Shown: one piece after another, positions 38,201 through 50,934 of the stretch
How positions within the stretch are numbered: the first letter of the stretch is position 1
Layout of the letters: the number at the start of each line of letters is the position of its first letter
NCBI GenBank assembly: GCA_001642005.1
Contig: LWCA01000025.1
Location: 1 to 64,000, forward strand
DNA length: 64,000 nucleotides
Direction of reading: 5' to 3'
From: Intoshia linei
Taxonomy: Eukaryota; Orthonectida; Rhopaluridae
Made by a program: the position numbers and the translations under genes
The notes under the pieces: model-generated
Database searches by the model: none
What the model saw: the letters and a program-made list of their open reading frames with translations, nothing else
Told to the model about the DNA's origin: nothing

Positions 38201-40547
38201 TTAACTAAATGAATCGTATAATATTATGAATACAATATCGATGAACAATTTTAGTCAAATTTCAAAAATTAGATTTCAATAACTAAAAATAAAGTTCATT
38301 TGTATATATTAAAAAATTTGTAACTATCGATTTTCATTTTAAGTTTAAATTTAATTTTATTTATTTTAATTTTTCAATCTTGTTATCATAGTGTAATTTT
38401 TAACACAAAATATACAAGACACTAGGTTGACTGTTATGTTCTACGTACAAATAAACCTAGCTCTGCCGAGGGCACATTTTTATTATACTTAAAAAATAAA
38501 TTCACGTTAAAAATCTAATTTAAAAATCCTACTATTCACTATTATCAATCCTTTAAAGGAGTGGTTCCCAAATTTGTTTCAGGTGAAACCATCATATCAC
38601 TTTTTATTTTAAAGTGAATTATTCCATCTCAATTTTTTGTTTGTTAACATTTAAAAATAAAGTAAAAACACTTAAATCCTAAAAATTGTCAAAAATAGCA
38701 TAAATTCCAGAAAAAATAAAATTATAAAAATTAAAATTATAAAATTATATATTACAAATGGAATACGACTATAAATATAAAAATGATATTAACAAAGTTG
38801 TTTTAGTTTCGTTTTTTAGTTTCAATTTAAATGTTATTCAAAATGTTTTGAAAATGAGAATTTAAAATTTAAAAATTGCGTAGCAATGAAAAAAATTCCG
38901 AAGGAATGAATTATGTAGATTTTCACACATATGTGTTTATTGGAAATGTGTAGACGTTCACTGCATATTTTTTTTTTTTAAAATTGTAGGATCAATATTT
39001 ATATTTTCAATTTTTATTTTAATCGATTTATTTGAAAAATATTGGTTGATAATATATTAAAAGTATTTTTCACCCGGGAATGCGTAGATTCCTCGGTTTG
39101 AACTTTAGTGTTTATATTAACTGGAATAAGCTCTATCAAAAAATCTTCTTTTTTTAATTTTCGGACCATTAATTATTTCATATTTTTTGTTTTAAAAAAA
39201 TATTTTGAAAAATTATATGAATACTAAAATACTTTTTTGACCGTGAAGTCGTCACTTATTTAGATCGAAATTTTCTGTGTGTGTTAACAGGATACAACTG
39301 TACAACCTGTAAATTTGTGAAATTCTAGGGCTGTTTTCATTAAAAGAAGAATGGTAATTTGTGGTTTTGGCCCTGAAGATATAATTTTTTTAAATTCTCC
39401 AACTCGTTTGATTTTCAAAAAAATAATTTGGGTTTTTGACCCATAAGATGTGAGTTTAGGAGGTTGAAATTAAGTTTGCGAACACCCCCGAAAAAAACTG
39501 TAATTGAAATGTGAACTTTATAAAAATCTAAGACACGTTGTTATTTGCTAGTTATTGAATTATATTGAAATATAAATTTTAAAGTTAAAAAATACAAATA
39601 GAAACACCTGAGAATGTGCATAATTAGCTAATTTCTACTCAGTAATAAACAGATAAGCAAGTATTTACCTAAAATTTACATACTCATTAACGGAATTTAA
39701 ATAATGATTTGGCATAATATACATAATGTTGAGTACATTAAATTTTAACTTTAAATTTTAAAGTGTAAACAATTTTTCACAATGTTCAAATCAACACTTG
39801 AATAATGACCAGACTGACACTGTGCACCCTCGGCGATTTGTTAAAAATTTAAATTGTATGATTTATCCACTTCAACACAATAAAAATGTAAATTAATCAT
39901 AACATTCATCAATCATTGATTTAACATTATAATATTAAATTTTTTTAATTCATTTTCAATTTAATTCTGTTTTTTTTCATTTTTTCAACCAAAAAATTTA
40001 TAATATTAACAATGATTGTAAATAGCAGATGTAGCATATTGTAATTCATCAATTTTTAAATTTTGTAAAATGACTTAATTTTATGACTTTTGACACTAAT
40101 TTGTTTTTACTCACCTATGACACTATGAATTTTATTTAAAAACATTATAGAAAAATATAAATTTATCCAGGCACATGAAACTATATTCAACCCAGTAATG
40201 ATAATATGAAACATTTTTTAAAATATTTATACATTTTTATTTATAAATTAGATGCATGTACATTATCAGATCCAAGTCATGTTGATTGCTTACAAGAACA
40301 AGCGCAATGTGCGCTAGAAGAATATACGAGATTACATTACCCAAATCAACCTAGTCGATTTGGTAGATTACTTTTGCGTTTACCATCAATAAGAATAATC
40401 AACTCTTCAATCATAGAACAGTTATTTTTTGTCCGTCTTGTTGGAAACACTCCTATTGAAACCCTAATACGAGACATGCTACTTGGCGGAAATTCATTTT
40501 CTGCATGGAATTATATGATTCCTACACCATTATCTTCTTCAATATAA
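35246..40547 (+). CDS. svp: seven-up / COUP-TF orphan nuclear receptor (NR2F, complete, 4 exons)
   Basis: Exons 35246-36039, 36075-36349, 37379-37966 and 40252-40547 join in frame to 650 residues. Residues 1 to about 265 are a Ser/Lys/Asn-rich N-terminal region with no domain I know. The two-zinc-finger DNA-binding domain follows: [21 protein letters not shown]-box CEGCKS, then [20 protein letters not shown] and KMGMRREAVQRGR. The ligand-binding domain has [35 protein letters not shown] and the dimer/AF-2 part [20 protein letters not shown], all diagnostic of NR2F. These proteins bind AGGTCA repeats in the nucleus and mostly repress, for example in neuronal and photoreceptor fate. The first intron is only 35 nt (36040-36074), while the others are 1.03 and 2.29 kb. 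The N-terminal region is much longer than in vertebrate COUP-TFs. Confidence 0.97.
36700..37060 (+). repeat. dispersed family R1 module
   Basis: It lies in the second intron of the COUP-TF gene. It carries TTTTTTAAAATTCTAGTACT and the TTTTTAAAACTCGG variant, with A/T tracts between. Confidence 0.45.
38422..39560 (+). repeat. dispersed family R1, copy B
   Basis: It lies in the third intron of the COUP-TF gene. It opens CTAGGTTGACTGTTATGTTC and stays close to copy A for its whole length, through CTCTGCCGAGGGCACATTTT, CTTTAAAGGAGTGGTTCCCA and GTGTGTTAACAGGATACAAC. It lacks the inserted reading frame and the tandem expansion of copy A. Confidence 0.7.
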
Positions 40548-40664
40548 AACAATCATATTTGTATCCGCTCATAATCAAATTTAAAATATCAATATTATAT
40601 ATATATATATAAATATCACTTGTTAAATTATTTCTATAATTAAATACGTTCAAAATTTATACTT

Positions 40665-40920
40665 TTATTTCAGCATATCACAAATGGTTTTATTTAGAAT
40701 TATCAATTTTTGTTCGTTTTCACGTATACAGTCTATCAAAACAGCGTATTGTGCCAAATGCCTTCCTTTTGGTCGAATGTTTAACCTTTTTAAATTTTCA
40801 AAATGAAAAGCACTTTTATTTTCAGCGGTTTTGCTTCCATGCGAAAATTGTTCAGTTTCATTGATAATGTCAAAATATAAATCTTCTTCTTCCAAGTTGA
40901 TTGGATGTTTCAATTTCCAT
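40665..40920 (-). CDS. orphan terminal exon, unrecognised
   Basis: A clean acceptor (TTAATTTCTAG) at 40921-40931 leads into 84 codons and a stop at 40665-40667. The composition is coding-like: WKLKHPINLEEEDLYFDIIN, then FENLKRLNIRPKGRHLAQYA and QKLIILNKTICDMLK. The only Met is near the end, so an upstream exon is needed, but I find none on this strand up to 42000. It is tail-to-tail with the COUP-TF gene, with stops 117 nt apart. It may be the 3' end of a gene with distant exons, or a relic. Confidence 0.45.
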
Positions 40921-41029
40921 CTAGAAATTAATATTGTGGAATATATAAAATTTAAAAACAAGTGGGAACCCTTGTTCTATGCGAAATTATAATCCTATTT
41001 ATTAACAATTTAAAAACAAATCCTTTCTT

Positions 41030-41460
41030 ACATAAAATTTAATGTCCGTGTGTGTTACCGTTTAATTTAAAAATTAACACTTTTAAAATTTATTAAAACT
41101 AAACATCCAATACAGTTTTTTAATTGGGATGTTTTACAAATTTCATATTGAAAAATTGAGTCCTTCAGGGTCAAAATTCTCATTTACCTTATTTAAAAAT
41201 AAAATCGGTCTTAGAATTTTAAAAATACATAATTTTGGGATGCGTTTAAAATCATTAATATTTTCATAAATCTGAACCTCAAAAACTTACATCTTCATGG
41301 TTAAAAGCTCGAATTAACTTATTTTAAAAATTAAAACATTCACAGAATTTTAATTCTATTGAATTGAATTTTAACATAAATTCTGCAATAGTTTTTAAAA
41401 TCAAAAAATTAGCATAAATCGCAACCCAAAAACAACCCACATTCTAGGATTTAAACAAAT
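41030..41460 (-). repeat. dispersed family R1 module (minus)
   Basis: The plus strand begins GTGTGTGTTACCGTTTAATT, the inverse of the family end, and continues through ATTTTAAAAATACATAATTT-type modules. Confidence 0.5.
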
Positions 41461-41508
41461 CACTGATGATTATCGGTAATATTATAATAGTTATTTTTAG
41501 TTAACATA

Positions 41509-41660
41509 AAGTGGCCAGAAAAAATACGTACTATCAATTTTAGTTTATTTGGTGATAAATGTAAAGCCAAAACTACTTATCTATGATGCCGAACAAAAAT
41601 TTTCGGCTTAAATTTGATTCCAAATAAACTAAAAGTGATAGTACGTATTTTTCTGGCCCC
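41509..41660. mobile_element. 152-bp MITE with ~40-bp inverted ends and 11-bp flanking duplication
   Basis: The left arm (GGCCAGAAAAAATACGTACT onward) and the right arm (on the minus strand GGCCAGAAAAATACGTACTA onward) pair over about 40 bp with very few differences. TAGTTAACATA occurs directly on both sides (41498-41508 and 41661-41671), an 11-bp target duplication. A diverged copy of the right two thirds lies in inverse orientation at about 1013-1117. It carries no coding sequence. The duplication length recalls MULE-type elements. Confidence 0.85.
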
Positions 41661-42088
41661 TAGTTAACATACACATAGAAAATTAATTTACAAATTACAA
41701 AATGTTCATCAAATAATTGCCAATGAAAAGTTTGACACTAATTTTTAAAAATTTATAAAATAAACTCAAATTTCTTTGCGGCGCACTTTAACTTTACCTA
41801 TGGCGCACCAATTAAGAATCACTGGTCTAATTAGTTTACCTTAAGGTCGTAAAAATACATGGCAAATGCTTACACAGTTCAAATATTGCATACCTCAACC
41901 TTTACTTTGTTAAAACACTAAAAAACCTTTAAATATTTTATTTTTGTATGACCATGTGACATATGTCATCATCTTTGGAGAATGTTAATTTATTAATTAA
42001 TTAACTATGGAAAAATCTGTATGAAAATGTGAATACGTACTATTTTGATGGCACCTGTGTAAATACAGTATATATAATAAACAAAAAA

Positions 42089-45000
42089 ATGTTTGAAATA
42101 ATAAACGAAAAATTTAATTGTATAAACTACCCATCTAAAACTAAAAAATACATAGTTATTATTGTACTAATTTTACTCGTTTTAATTGCTGCAATTTTTA
42201 TTATTATTGCATCTATAAAGGTAAATCTTCAGTAATTTAATACATAATTATAAATAATTACATTTGTATTGTATAAATTTTATACAGCAACGTCAAACAA
42301 TGTGTATTTAAAACTCAAACCGAAAGACGTCAAATCAGATAATCATGGATGTAATAGATTAAATATACACTCAACTAATTTAATTTTTTAAATTAACGTA
42401 TGCTTTTGAGTTATCAAAACATTTTTTAGAAAGAATCCTATATTTTGTTATTAATTAATTCATACAGATCAAAACAAATATATTTTTCAAAGTTAGCCTA
42501 CTAACGTGAAAAGTTAATTTAAATTTTTTTACAAGTGGTTCATTGTCAAAAAAGTTAGAAAACCACTGATTTAAACACATAACTGATAACAACTTGTTAA
42601 TATTAATATTAACGTAAAATTTATTTAAATAGAAAAACGTCTGCACAAACTACGAATGCCTTAAAATAAGTGTATACATGACTAGCAGGATGAATAGATC
42701 TGCAGACCCATGTGATAATTTTTATAAATATGCATGTGGAAATTTTAAACAACTAAATGATGTGTCAATAAGACACAACCTAGAGGACAAAGTGTCATTT
42801 TTAACACAAATCAGTGATATTTCAATAAAACATGTAATAAAAATAATAAACAAATATATTAATATAAAATTTATAGAAATTGAAAACGGATGCATTGAAA
42901 TTTAAAAATAAAAAATCTACAGCCATGATGAAGCTGAAAAAAACATACTTTTTGTGTTCGTATGTCCATTCTTATACCAAATATCTTAAAAATTTTGACA
43001 TTATTGATGCCTATTTTTCTTTCGATCATAGATACAATGATAATTCAATACATTATACTATAGCACGAATTTATAATTACACAGAAATTTTACCTTTTTC
43101 AGATTTATATGTATCGCTATATAATAAAAAAAGAATTATCAAAGTAAACAAAACAATGTAACTTTTAATAATGTACTTCAATTTTAGATTAACTTTCATT
43201 ATGATCAACATGACTTATTGTTTTATCCATCACAGTTATATAATGGATATCGATACAAAAATGTTATCATTGAATCATTGAAACAAATGGGTTATGTCAT
43301 TACAATTAAATTGCTCATAGATATTAAAAAACTAGTTCATTTCATTGAACATGTAGGTACCGTGCTGAATCATTGTAAACACATAAAAATGAATTCAAAT
43401 AAAACTATATACATTAAATTGATAATTATCAATGGAGTGATAATATATATCATTATAGATGCATATGAAATTTATCAAATTGATATTTGTTAATATTCAA
43501 CCAGATGACATAATTCAATTAAAAATGAATAAATGCTCATACAAATTATTAAAAATGCTTAAAGTAACCGATAAAGCGTATAATTACTATACTTATATCA
43601 CCGTCCATAGAAATAAAATATCTAAGTATGTGTACAAAACCGATATTTCGGAATAAAATTTGACAAGTCCAACCAAACAGTGTTATAGGCTATCTAGGTT
43701 TATCACCGTGTAAATGTGCATACCTTTAGTTATAATGCCACTGTGTATACATTTGTACATTGACTATGTGTATTACATATTATAGAGTATTTTTTTAGAG
43801 TTTTAAACAATTACGTACTATGGTCGGCATATATGAAAGTCATACATTTTGTATCTCAAACACAATTCAATATCGTAGACAAATACTTGAGGCATGATAG
43901 GAAGTATAGAAATAATATCAATTGCATAAGTTTTATCAAAATATACATGACTGAGGCAGTTAATGCGATTTATTTAGAAAATTTGTAATTTATAGATTCA
44001 TTAAAGTTTTAAAATAAATATATGTATATTTATACTATACAAATACATTTCTTTTTTCGCAATGATATATACATGCTACAATCTGTAGTTACATTTTTCA
44101 TTTTACTGAAATTCAGTAATTGTTTTACTAGTAAAAAATAATTTTAACCCTAAAAAAATCAATTATGCATACTAATTATAATTAATAAATTTAGAGACAC
44201 AGCAGCTATCAATTTTTTTAATAATCAAAAATTGCAAGAATTCAAACAAATAACTATACTTCATGTAAAAAAAAATAATTGGCTACATGATACAATGAAA
44301 AATTTAATATTTAATCACATATCAAATATTAAATTAATAAATGCAAGTATTTATCAAAATAGTTCCGTTATTGATTCATTTTACAATACTTTGAATCTTA
44401 CTGAAAGTGACAGTTTCTTATCGGTGTATTATTCTATTATGAAGTTTCGTATAAATAGAATCGTTAAACGATACACTGCTAATACATCTGAATAGTAATT
44501 TTTTTACTTATTAATTATTTGAGTCTAATTATTAGACAGTTTTTTTAAATCGAAATTAAAGTTGCACAAATACCAAAAATAAGGGGGTCTCACATTCACC
44601 TGAAACACAATTAAAAACACTGAGTATGCATTTTCTAATTTAATCTAAAAGTTAATTCCCAACCCTAAACAACTCTCCGAGGCTCTTAACTTGACGTTTT
44701 AAATGTAACACTTAAAATAGTTGATATTAAAGAATAGAATTATTTTAATTTGCAAAAATGTGGCGACCATTTTATAAAATTTTGTTGATACCTTTCCAAG
44801 AAGGATTTTTGGTAGAGTAGGTTCTGTATTGTATACTATACATATTTAACATTGAGATTCAATTAAAATACAAAAAATACAGATATGTTATCACAGTAAT
44901 TATTATGTACTTGTCAAAATATTTATTTTGCATCTTTTTCAACGTGTGGGCGCAAAAATTTTAAAGAATATAAATATTGAAGAAACCAATGTTTATGCAT

Positions 45001-48000
45001 ATATTTATACGTACTGTATGTACATTGCACAATGCAGTGCAAAGGCAGTGCTTTCCAACTAAGTTAGATGCGATTTCAATTTCAATCAAATATTTTTCGG
45101 GTACATTAATTAGTTATATTTAGTATATTATAATATTATAATGGAAAAACATTATTTTCCGAAAAAATTATTACTAAGCGATTCTTTTCGAATAAAAATA
45201 TTATGTCGAACAAATATGAAAATTAATGTAATTTATAATAGATAATAAAATTAATGAAAAATTTGTGTATTTTTGTATAAATTATAACATATATAATTAT
45301 ATATTATAATATTTCAAAAATTTGCGACCCCTCTAGAATACACCTGCAACATAAAAATGTTTTGCGACATACGTGTTTGAAAGCAATGTATTATAGTGTC
45401 ATTTTAAATTAATATTTTAGCAATGTTTATGCGCCAGAGTCGCTACTTATTGCAATTATTTTTTTAATTATTAACTATTTTAGTTTAATAAAAGAATTCT
45501 TACCAAATGCAGCATATTATTTTTTTGAAAATAAAATAAATGTTAATTCGGGATTATTGAGACCGCCAATTTATAATACATCAAACATGTAAATTTATTT
45601 ATATTTATAAATAATATCACTACATCATATTTTTCTAATAAAAAAGAGTGGACACCCTAATACAGACCCGTCCATATGTTTTGAGCACCTTATAAAATCT
45701 TTAATTATTTTATTCATAAATGTTTTTCATTAATTTATTTTATATTTCAAAGAATGTAAATATGATCGCAAGTTATTAATTAAATTTGAAGATTGTTAGA
45801 TAATTATCTATTAATCTAATATCTAATAATTATAATTATTAGATATGAGAATGATGATATTAAATTTTAATAATTATAGTAATTCATGTTTTAATATTTC
45901 TGCCATTTACTGAAAATACGTCATCGAATCTTCTCGGTATAGACTCATAAAGTTTTTTGATATAATCGTTATATTTTATAAAATTCTTCATTTTTTAATC
46001 TCCATAGTGATTTAAAATTTTGAGGACCTCGTTGACCCACCCTTTTCTTTAATTGACTTTAAATTTTTCGATTATATTCAAATCTGGGCTTTGTGGCGGC
46101 CAATTTGGTAGCATATTTAGATGCTGACTTTGTATCAATTGGCTCGTAAATCGTGACGTATGAGATGAAGCACCATCTTGTTGTAGAATATATATTGTAT
46201 CATGCATTTCGCACATACGTTTCCAAATATTACCATATTCATGCGAATTAACGCGATTAAAGCATCGAACAAGCAATCTTTTTCTCTTCTGCATAATCGC
46301 ACCCCGGACCATAATACTTGGAGAGAATTTGACAGTGGCGTGGACATGTGACAATCTATATCTAGTATTTTTTCACCGTCTTATATACTTCATAACTCTA
46401 GAGTTTAGATTTATCTTGGTTTCATCGCTATAAACGACAAAATCCCAATCATGCCCAGACCAGTCTCGACGGTTTTGGCACCAGTTCAATCTCTTTCTCT
46501 TTTTCAAAGTTTTCAAATAAGGCTTTTTCACTGCAATGCGTTCAAATAAACCGCTACATCTTAGACAACGTTTAACAGTACCGAGACTAACTTTTGAATC
46601 CGATGTATCGAATTTTGGAGCTTATTAGCAGTCAAGAAAGGGTTTGATTTTGCTTTAATTTTTAATAAACGATCCTACCTGACTGACATTTTTCTTGGTC
46701 TTTTTTTTTTAGGTCCATTAATTAGATGTAGACCTTTTTAATTATTTCTTGAACTGCTGCCTGAAGACAGAAAGCTGTCTTACAATTTTTAGTTGGGTAT
46801 ACCCTCTATTGAAATATGTGACAACCATTTCGCACTTCTAAATATTTATTTGACCTATCTAGTTAAAATTTCAAATAAGAATAATATTAATTACCTATAT
46901 AGCAAAAAATACGTTTTTGAAATTAATGTAAGTAAAAGTGCTCAAAATATTTGAAATATTGTTATTTATAAATAAATCAGTTTTTATTAAATTTAATATA
47001 TTGTCGCAATCAACAGTATTTTTTAAGGAATGGAATTTGTGTTATTAAGTACATGAGCCACTTAAAAAAATTATAAAATTGAAATTTTATACAAATTGCG
47101 GCGATTTTACTAAGTGCTCAAAACATATAGACGGATATGTATACTACATCGATCATGTCAAACTCAAATACGTTTCGGGCCGCATCATAAAAATTTTCTT
47201 ACCATCAACTTTGGTACATATATAGAACATATATTGGTACAATATACAATAATTTAATTATAGACAAAGTATTAATTATGGATCATATGGAGCTATGCTA
47301 GGACATGAAATTACACACGGATTACAAACTTTTTGTAAACTTTAATATTTATTTCTAAGATGTTAATATTAAAAAATAAATTAATCAGTAAAATCTGAGA
47401 GTTGAAGAATTATCGCAAATAAAAAAATTACTCATAACACTGAAACATACAATATTGTCATTGGGCTGAAGTAAAATCCTGTATGGACAGACATTTTGCA
47501 ATTTTTGATTAATCGCCTGTACCCGTCCTAAAGTTTTTATTTTATAAAGATCCGTATTTGTCGTCTTGAGCAAAACGTCATGAAAAAGATTAGGGGCCAC
47601 ATGACCCAGATGTACAATCATGAGGGCTTAACATTTGAAGTTATTAATAGTTTATGGTGAACACATTTTTAAACAAAAACGGTCCATTAAACCATGTTAA
47701 AAGATTCTCCTACTTTTGTCACGGCGGGCCGGTAACAAATTATAAAATTTTAAACGAAGTTTCTTGACTAATTTTGACATTTGATATGAATAATTTGATA
47801 AAAAACGTAATAAATTGACTTGTAATTAGTAAAATGTATTCATAATTTTTTCGCAGACCAGTATTTGAGAAAATCTGGATTAAACCATATATAATTATAA
47901 TCATTTTTTAAATTCTAGTACAGTTAACTATTTCAAATTTTTTATTTTCATAAAATACTTTTGCAAATTACAAAAAATGAATAATAAAGTGGTTTTTTGA

Positions 48001-49379
48001 CCGTGAAGAGGTCACTTTGTTAGATTGAATTGTTTATGCAAGTTAACTGGATATAAAATTATCAGCTGTAATTTTTTTTTAAAATTTTAGGACTATTGTC
48101 ATTTTTTAAAAAAAGAGAAACTGGGTTTCGACCGTGAAAATGCAGTTTTTTGGGGTTTTCATTGATGGTAATGCTTATGAAAAACTAAAAAATAAAAATA
48201 AATTTTTAAATATGTATTTGTTCGATAACTTATCCTATATTATTGTGTGGAGTTTTCTATGATATAGACATATATCCATAATGATATGTATTTAGATGCA
48301 AGAAATATAGACACTATCAGAGGCTCATTTGATAATAATTTAATTTATAAAAAAAAAAGAAAATGTATCATTGACCAATACAGTCATGTCAACATTAGTG
48401 GAGTTATGTTGAATGGAGAGAAAACTATATACGAAGATATTGCTGATTTAGGCGGAATTAAAATAGGTTATAAGGCTATGGAACATGCAAAAAATCTAAT
48501 CAATCAGAAACTCATCAACTTTGAAAAATTTACAAAAGAACAAATGTATTTCTTATCATATGCACAGGTAGTGCCATACATTTAACATATTTAACAATCC
48601 ATTTACCATGTATATCATACACCAGCCAAGAAATTTATAATTATTGAATATTTATATGTATTTATGAATAATTATTAATATTGAAGGTTTATATACGTAA
48701 TAATAATAATAAAATAATAACTTTGAAATACATAATGTATATAAATTATTATATATTCTTTCTTTATTATGTAGTACTTGAATATAGTTTTAGAGCTATT
48801 GTCATTCTTACCCTGACTACCATCTCAAGCATATGGTATTTCAGCAGCATCATTCTATACATGAAGCAAGGTACATAAAGCTATATAGAATACAGTGGAG
48901 GCTTCACTGTTATATTTAAATACATCTAAAATACAATACGCTTTTAAAATTTTTTAATCATTACAGAAATTTTTTTCAATGTACGCTTAAATAAAGTTTT
49001 ATGTAATACAGTATTCTCTCTATAACTCGCGATTTTTTTTTTTTTTGAAAAAGTTGGCGAGATAGAAAATTTAAAACTATAGAAACATCAGATAAAATCT
49101 TTAAATGAAAGGTTAAATTGCAATAAAATGTAAATTGTAATATAAAATAATAATATTTTGAAAAATTCTAACGTTCTAAAACTTTTAGTTTATAATTTAA
49201 ATTAATGGCGAGTTAGAGAATTAGCGAATTATAGAGTTTGCGAGTTGTGGAGAGAATACTCTATTTAAAAATATTTTAGAGTAAATATGCCTCTATCAAA
49301 TTTTGATAAATTTTCGAAAGCATTCAAGTGTTCTCTTCAAACCAATATGAATTTAAAAGATAAATGTGCGTTATGGTGA
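42089..49379 (+). CDS. M13 (neprilysin-like) zinc metallopeptidase (complete, 12 exons)
   Basis: Exons 42089-42220, 42633-42833, 42877-43143, 43188-43352, 43459-43625, 43799-43984, 44195-44494, 45484-45588, 47264-47334, 48296-48567, 48794-48870 and 49280-49379 all join in phase to 680 residues (family ~700-750). A short cytoplasmic tail and one membrane helix (YIVIIVLILLVLIAAIFIII) give a type II ectoenzyme that cuts small peptides outside the cell. Next come VCTNYECLK and DPCDNFYKYACGNF (M13 N-terminal domain), LNNYVLWSAYMKVI, the zinc site HEITH in exon 9, the third zinc ligand in YEDIADLGG (exon 10), SYCHSYPD, the HS...R pair of exon 11, and the C-terminal CALW. It departs from the norm in the substrate-binding NAYY/PAGILQPPF region, which reads PNAAYYFFENKI then NSGLLRPPIY. 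Introns range from 43 nt to 1.7 kb. Which neprilysin paralogue it is cannot be told here. Confidence 0.95.
45663..47139 (-). mobile_element. nearly full-length Tc1-like transposon, dead
   Basis: Inverted ends (CAGACCCGTCCATATGTTTT and, on the minus strand, CATATCCGTCTATATGTTTT, then GAGCAC) are flanked by TA at 45661-45662 and 47140-47141; the element is 1,477 bp. The minus strand 46354-46049 encodes the catalytic part: a MVRGAIM segment, then YILQQDGASSHTSRF with the second Asp, then PNWPPQSPDLNIIE with the third acidic residue. Upstream parts of the transposase lie between 46860 and 46355 in several frames with stops. It sits in the eighth intron of the M13 peptidase gene and accounts for most of its length. 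Confidence 0.88.
47890..48185 (+). repeat. dispersed family R1 module
   Basis: AAATTCTAGTACAG, TTTGACCGTGAAGAGGTCAC and TGGTAATGCTTATGA match copies A and B. It lies in the ninth intron of the M13 gene. Confidence 0.55.
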
Positions 49380-49568
49380 AATTAAAATATATAATGTATG
49401 CGTTAAATTTAACTTAAATAAGTCTTCTCCAAAAATTTTTTTAAAATTAATTAAACATGAAAAATACTAATATTATATGGAATATAGTATACTATCTGAA
49501 AAATCCGGATTTTACGCAGTAAAATCAAACAAGCTATGGATTCTAGTGTATATTTAAAGAAATTAAAT

Positions 49569-50934
49569 TTACTCGTGTTCGCTCTTCATTTTTTCATTAC
49601 CAGACAAATTTTTCAAATTATTATAATTATTCGATTGTAGAGTAGTTTCCAATTTATTAACAAGAACGCCGACCAAAATGTTAACAATAGCAAAAGATCC
49701 CACAGTAATAATAACCATTCCAAAAATCCGAGTATAAACACGATATTCGTATTTTGTATTTTTAATAATATCAACCCAACCATCTTCCGTCAGAAAGACA
49801 AAAATGGAAAACAAACAAGTTCCAATGTTATTAAAATTATTATTGACAGTGTGAAAAGAAAAAAATCCAATTATCGATATTGGAATAATTGCAATTGTAA
49901 TAACGAGAATAATTTTTGATATGGGAATAACCGCATTACTAAGAGTTTGAATCATAATCCGGAGTCCAAAAATGGATCTATATTTTTGAAAAAATTTCAT
50001 GTGTGCCAAATCATATATAGAAGATATCAGCCATACACACAAATAATACGACAAATGTGGTTTTATTATAGCAATAAATATAGATGTTACACATATTATA
50101 TTATTGAAATCATAGATAAATAAATATATAGTTGGTGTATAGATATATATTATAAAACATCTAATCATAAATATTAAGGCGGTTATTTGATCAATTATGT
50201 ATATTGAGTAAAATTCCGTCTCATTCATATACACTTTATTTAATCGCCATATAAGAGATGTTGTGTGCATTATACATGTCAATATGATTATGAAATCTTT
50301 TAATATGTTTAAATAAATGAATGCTTTCTTGTATTCACCTAAATTGCAATATTTTTTAGATACAATTATGTAATATATCAATAAAATGCAGACATATGTA
50401 ATACAGTAAACGCTCAAATAATGAATTGCATCGAACGAGCAACATAATAGTAACCTGTAATTTAATATTATGCTTAAAAGTTATCAAATCCTGGTGAAAA
50501 TAAACCATTTTTTAAAAAATGGCCAGTTCGCGAGCGTTTGACTGATAATTCCTAGATAATGAAATTTGATCACAGTTTATCAACAAATTTGATTTTTCAA
50601 AATTAAACTGTTTAACATATTTTAACTTATTTATAAAACACTATAATCACATGAAACGTAGATTCATTATGATTTAGTCACATTTTTGTATTTATATATC
50701 AAAAATTCCATTAACTAACAATTATAATAAATTTAAATAAAATAAACTTGTTTCGTCAACTGATCCAGGTTCATTATTTATATCCTGCTTAGAATTTATT
50801 TCAGTTGAAAATTTTTCTTGTTTTTGTTCAATGGTCGGCCAAAAAAATTGAGGTTTGACAAAATTTAATTTTATTCTGTTGACAATTATTATCCTTCTGA
50901 CTACTCTTTGCCACAACTTTATATAATGAGACAT
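49569..50934 (-). CDS. CatSper-type cation channel subunit, CatSper4-like (N-terminal join unresolved)
   Basis: The main exon is 49569-50454, 294 codons after an acceptor CAG at 50455-50457. It holds a whole six-helix voltage-gated-like domain: a string of hydrophobic helices, an S4-S5 stretch RSIFGLRIMIQTLSNAVIP, and a pore region FLTEDGWVDIIKNT followed by the last helix VNILVGVLVNKLE. The T-x-D-G-W-x-D-I pore and the order of the final helices fit CatSper4, a subunit of the sperm flagellar calcium channel. S4 has few basic residues. A likely first exon with ATG at 50934 encodes a basic start (MSHYIKLWQRVVRRIIIVNR) down to about 50760. I could not find the exon linking it to the main exon in phase, so the 5' part is tentative. 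The gene is tail-to-tail with the M13 peptidase, 189 nt apart. A distant single-domain bacterial-type NaV relative is the main alternative. Confidence 0.72.

Noticed and set aside
42455-42646. Minus-strand frame between the first two M13 exons
   Set aside because: It lies in an intron and overlaps the start of exon 2 in antisense; the peptide is low-complexity.
46135-46347. Second minus frame inside the Tc1 element
   Set aside because: It is a shadow of the true transposase frame that holds the catalytic motifs.
47385-47621. 78-codon minus frame in the ninth M13 intron
   Set aside because: No homology, and no upstream or downstream exon; it lies within an intron of a well-supported plus-strand gene.
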